DNA from: Acidimicrobiia bacterium
GTDB lineage: Bacteria; Actinomycetota; Acidimicrobiia; Acidimicrobiales; Poriferisodalaceae
Direction of reading: 5' to 3'
Length of the DNA: 64,000 nucleotides
NCBI GenBank assembly: GCA_022822525.1
Contig: JAJEBN010000105.1
Span: 62,001-126,000, forward strand
Made by a program: the position numbers and the translations under genes
Notes under the pieces: model-generated
Told to the model about the DNA's origin: nothing
Seen by the model: only the letters and a program-made list of their open reading frames with translations
The model's database searches: none
Shown: positions 63,372 through 64,000 of the stretch, piece after piece
How the letters are laid out: each line of letters begins with the position of its first letter
How positions within the stretch are numbered: position 1 is the stretch's first letter

Positions 63372-63469
63372 GGCACGATCACCGATATCGGCATCTCGCC
63401 TGGGTTGGTGTCGTCGAGATGCCTCGGGTCATGCTGGTTCAGGGCACGATCTTGGATATCGGCATCTCG
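63371..63469. repeat. Duplicated hisG tail between ribBA and hisG
   Basis: GGGCACGATC at 63371-63380 recurs at 63442-63451, and both copies continue with GATATCGGCATCTCG after three differing bases (28-bp units 63371-63398 and 63442-63469). On the minus strand the inner copy is the real hisG end (EMPISKIVP, stop TGA). The outer copy reads EMPISVIVP with its own stop TAG, which overlaps the ribBA stop. Confidence 0.75.
63390..63423. terminator. Stem-loop between convergent ribBA and hisG
   Basis: GGCATCTCG (63390-63398) and CGAGATGCC (63415-63423) form a perfect 9-bp stem with a 16-nt loop in the convergent gap. No T-run is present. It may end transcription from both sides. Confidence 0.45.
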
Positions 63470-64000
63470 ACGATGTCCGTCGCGCCGCGTTCGATCAGCT
63501 CGGGAATGAGCACGTTGATCGTCTGCTTCGGAGCCACTGTCTCGACGGCGTAGGCCTCGCCGCCCCACAGCTCGTTCACGGTCGGCGCCTTCATCGAGGG
63601 CAGCACGTCGACCACGGCATCGAGGTGCTCACGGCCGACGTTCAGCTTCACCAGCACCTTGCCGCGCGCGTCCAGCACACCGTCGAGCAGTGTCTTGACC
63701 TGCGTCATCGCACGACGCTTGTCCGGGTCGTCGTAGGCAGCCCGATTGGTGAAGATCTCGGTGTAGCTCGTGAGGATCTCGTCGATGATCCGCAGGCCTG
63801 CAGCATGCAGGGCCCGGCCGGTCTCGGTGAGGTCGACCACGGCGTCCACGATCTCGGGCGCCTTGGCCTCGGTAGCGCCATAGCTCAGCCGCACGTCCGC
63901 ATCCACACCTCGCTCAGCGAAGAACCGCCGGGTGAGCTCGGGATATTCGCTCGACACCCGTACCCCGTCCGGCAGGTCGGTGAGCGCCTGGAACTTGCTG
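63439..64000 (-). CDS. hisG: ATP phosphoribosyltransferase, long form, C-terminal part (5' end outside window)
   Basis: HisG catalyses the first step of histidine synthesis and is feedback-inhibited by histidine. About 187 C-terminal residues are visible: KFQALTDLPDGVRVSSEYPEL at the right edge, RFFAERGVDADVRLSYGATEAKAPEIVDAVVDLTETG, ANGL-like HAAGLRIIDEIL, and the regulatory HisG_C domain with KLNVGREHLDAVVDVLPSMKAPTVNEL (conserved blocks in order), ending in EMPISKIVP. The C-terminal domain shows it is the long, HisZ-independent form. It reads towards ribBA. Confidence 0.92.
   Translation of the reverse strand, partial: SKFQALTDLPDGVRVSSEYPELTRRFFAERGVDADVRLSYGATEAKAPEIVDAVVDLTETGRALHAAGLRIIDEILTSYTEIFTNRAAYDDPDKRRAMTQVKTLLDGVLDARGKVLVKLNVGREHLDAVVDVLPSMKAPTVNELWGGEAYAVETVAPKQTINVLIPELIERGATDIVEMPISKIVP

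Overview
The window is gene-dense, high-GC DNA with short gaps, many GTG starts and start-stop overlaps (ATGA, GTGA, TGATG). Its gene order matches the actinobacterial chromosomal backbone: yebC-ruvCAB, queA-tgt, yajC-secDF, relA, hisS-aspS, alaS-ruvX-mltG-aroE, aroB-aroQ-efp-nusB, the pyr operon, mihF-gmk-rpoZ-coaBC-metK-priA, def-fmt and the rib genes. Actinobacterial IHF (mihF) and a degenerate PriA support this. The CoA-ester and amidohydrolase genes and the divergent Tad locus suggest a deep-branching class such as Acidimicrobiia; that placement is an inference. I saw no tRNA, rRNA, CRISPR array, prophage or insertion sequence. No gene-free stretch exceeds about 190 bases.

Layout. 1-8.5 kb: recombination (yebC, ruvCAB), queuosine tRNA modification (queA, tgt) and Sec accessory proteins (yajC, secD, secF). 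8.6-19.3 kb: relA, hisS, aspS, two small membrane proteins, alaS, ruvX, mltG. 19.4-23.8 kb: shikimate genes aroE, aroB and aroQ, with a prepilin peptidase gene where aroC and aroK often lie, then efp and nusB. 23.8-35.4 kb: an accessory block with an MFS exporter and a Tad-type pilus/secretion operon. That operon has two large exported proteins, a SAF-domain protein, a CpaF-like ATPase, TadB, TadC, a 68-residue membrane protein in the pilin position, and three TadE/TadG-like proteins. 35.4-44.9 kb: pyrR-pyrB-pyrC'-carA-carB-pyrD-pyrF, with a PyrR-type RNA element and an intrinsic-terminator hairpin inside the first codons of pyrR. 45-52.8 kb: mihF, gmk, rpoZ, coaBC, metK, priA, def, fmt. 52.9-59.4 kb: a second accessory block (phosphoesterase, two amidohydrolases, lactonase-like hydrolase, dienoyl-CoA isomerase-like protein, CoA-transferase, CopD-like protein). 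59.5-64 kb: moaB, ribD, ribE, ribBA and the convergent 3' part of hisG.

Most notable observations. (1) The pyrC-position protein has lost its metal ligands and catalytic Asp, so it looks like a dihydroorotase pseudo-enzyme translationally coupled to PyrB. (2) The pyr operon seems to be controlled by a PyrR leader whose terminator is protein-coding. (3) Tgt lacks the zinc-binding cysteines. (4) The Tad locus has no canonical Flp pilin but has unusual exported proteins and a palindromic operator-like site in front. (5) A TANNNT -10 box sits 6-10 nt upstream of many start codons, indicating widespread leaderless transcription. (6) The 3' end of hisG is partly duplicated. All functional statements rest on reading translated sequences and family knowledge; no search was run.
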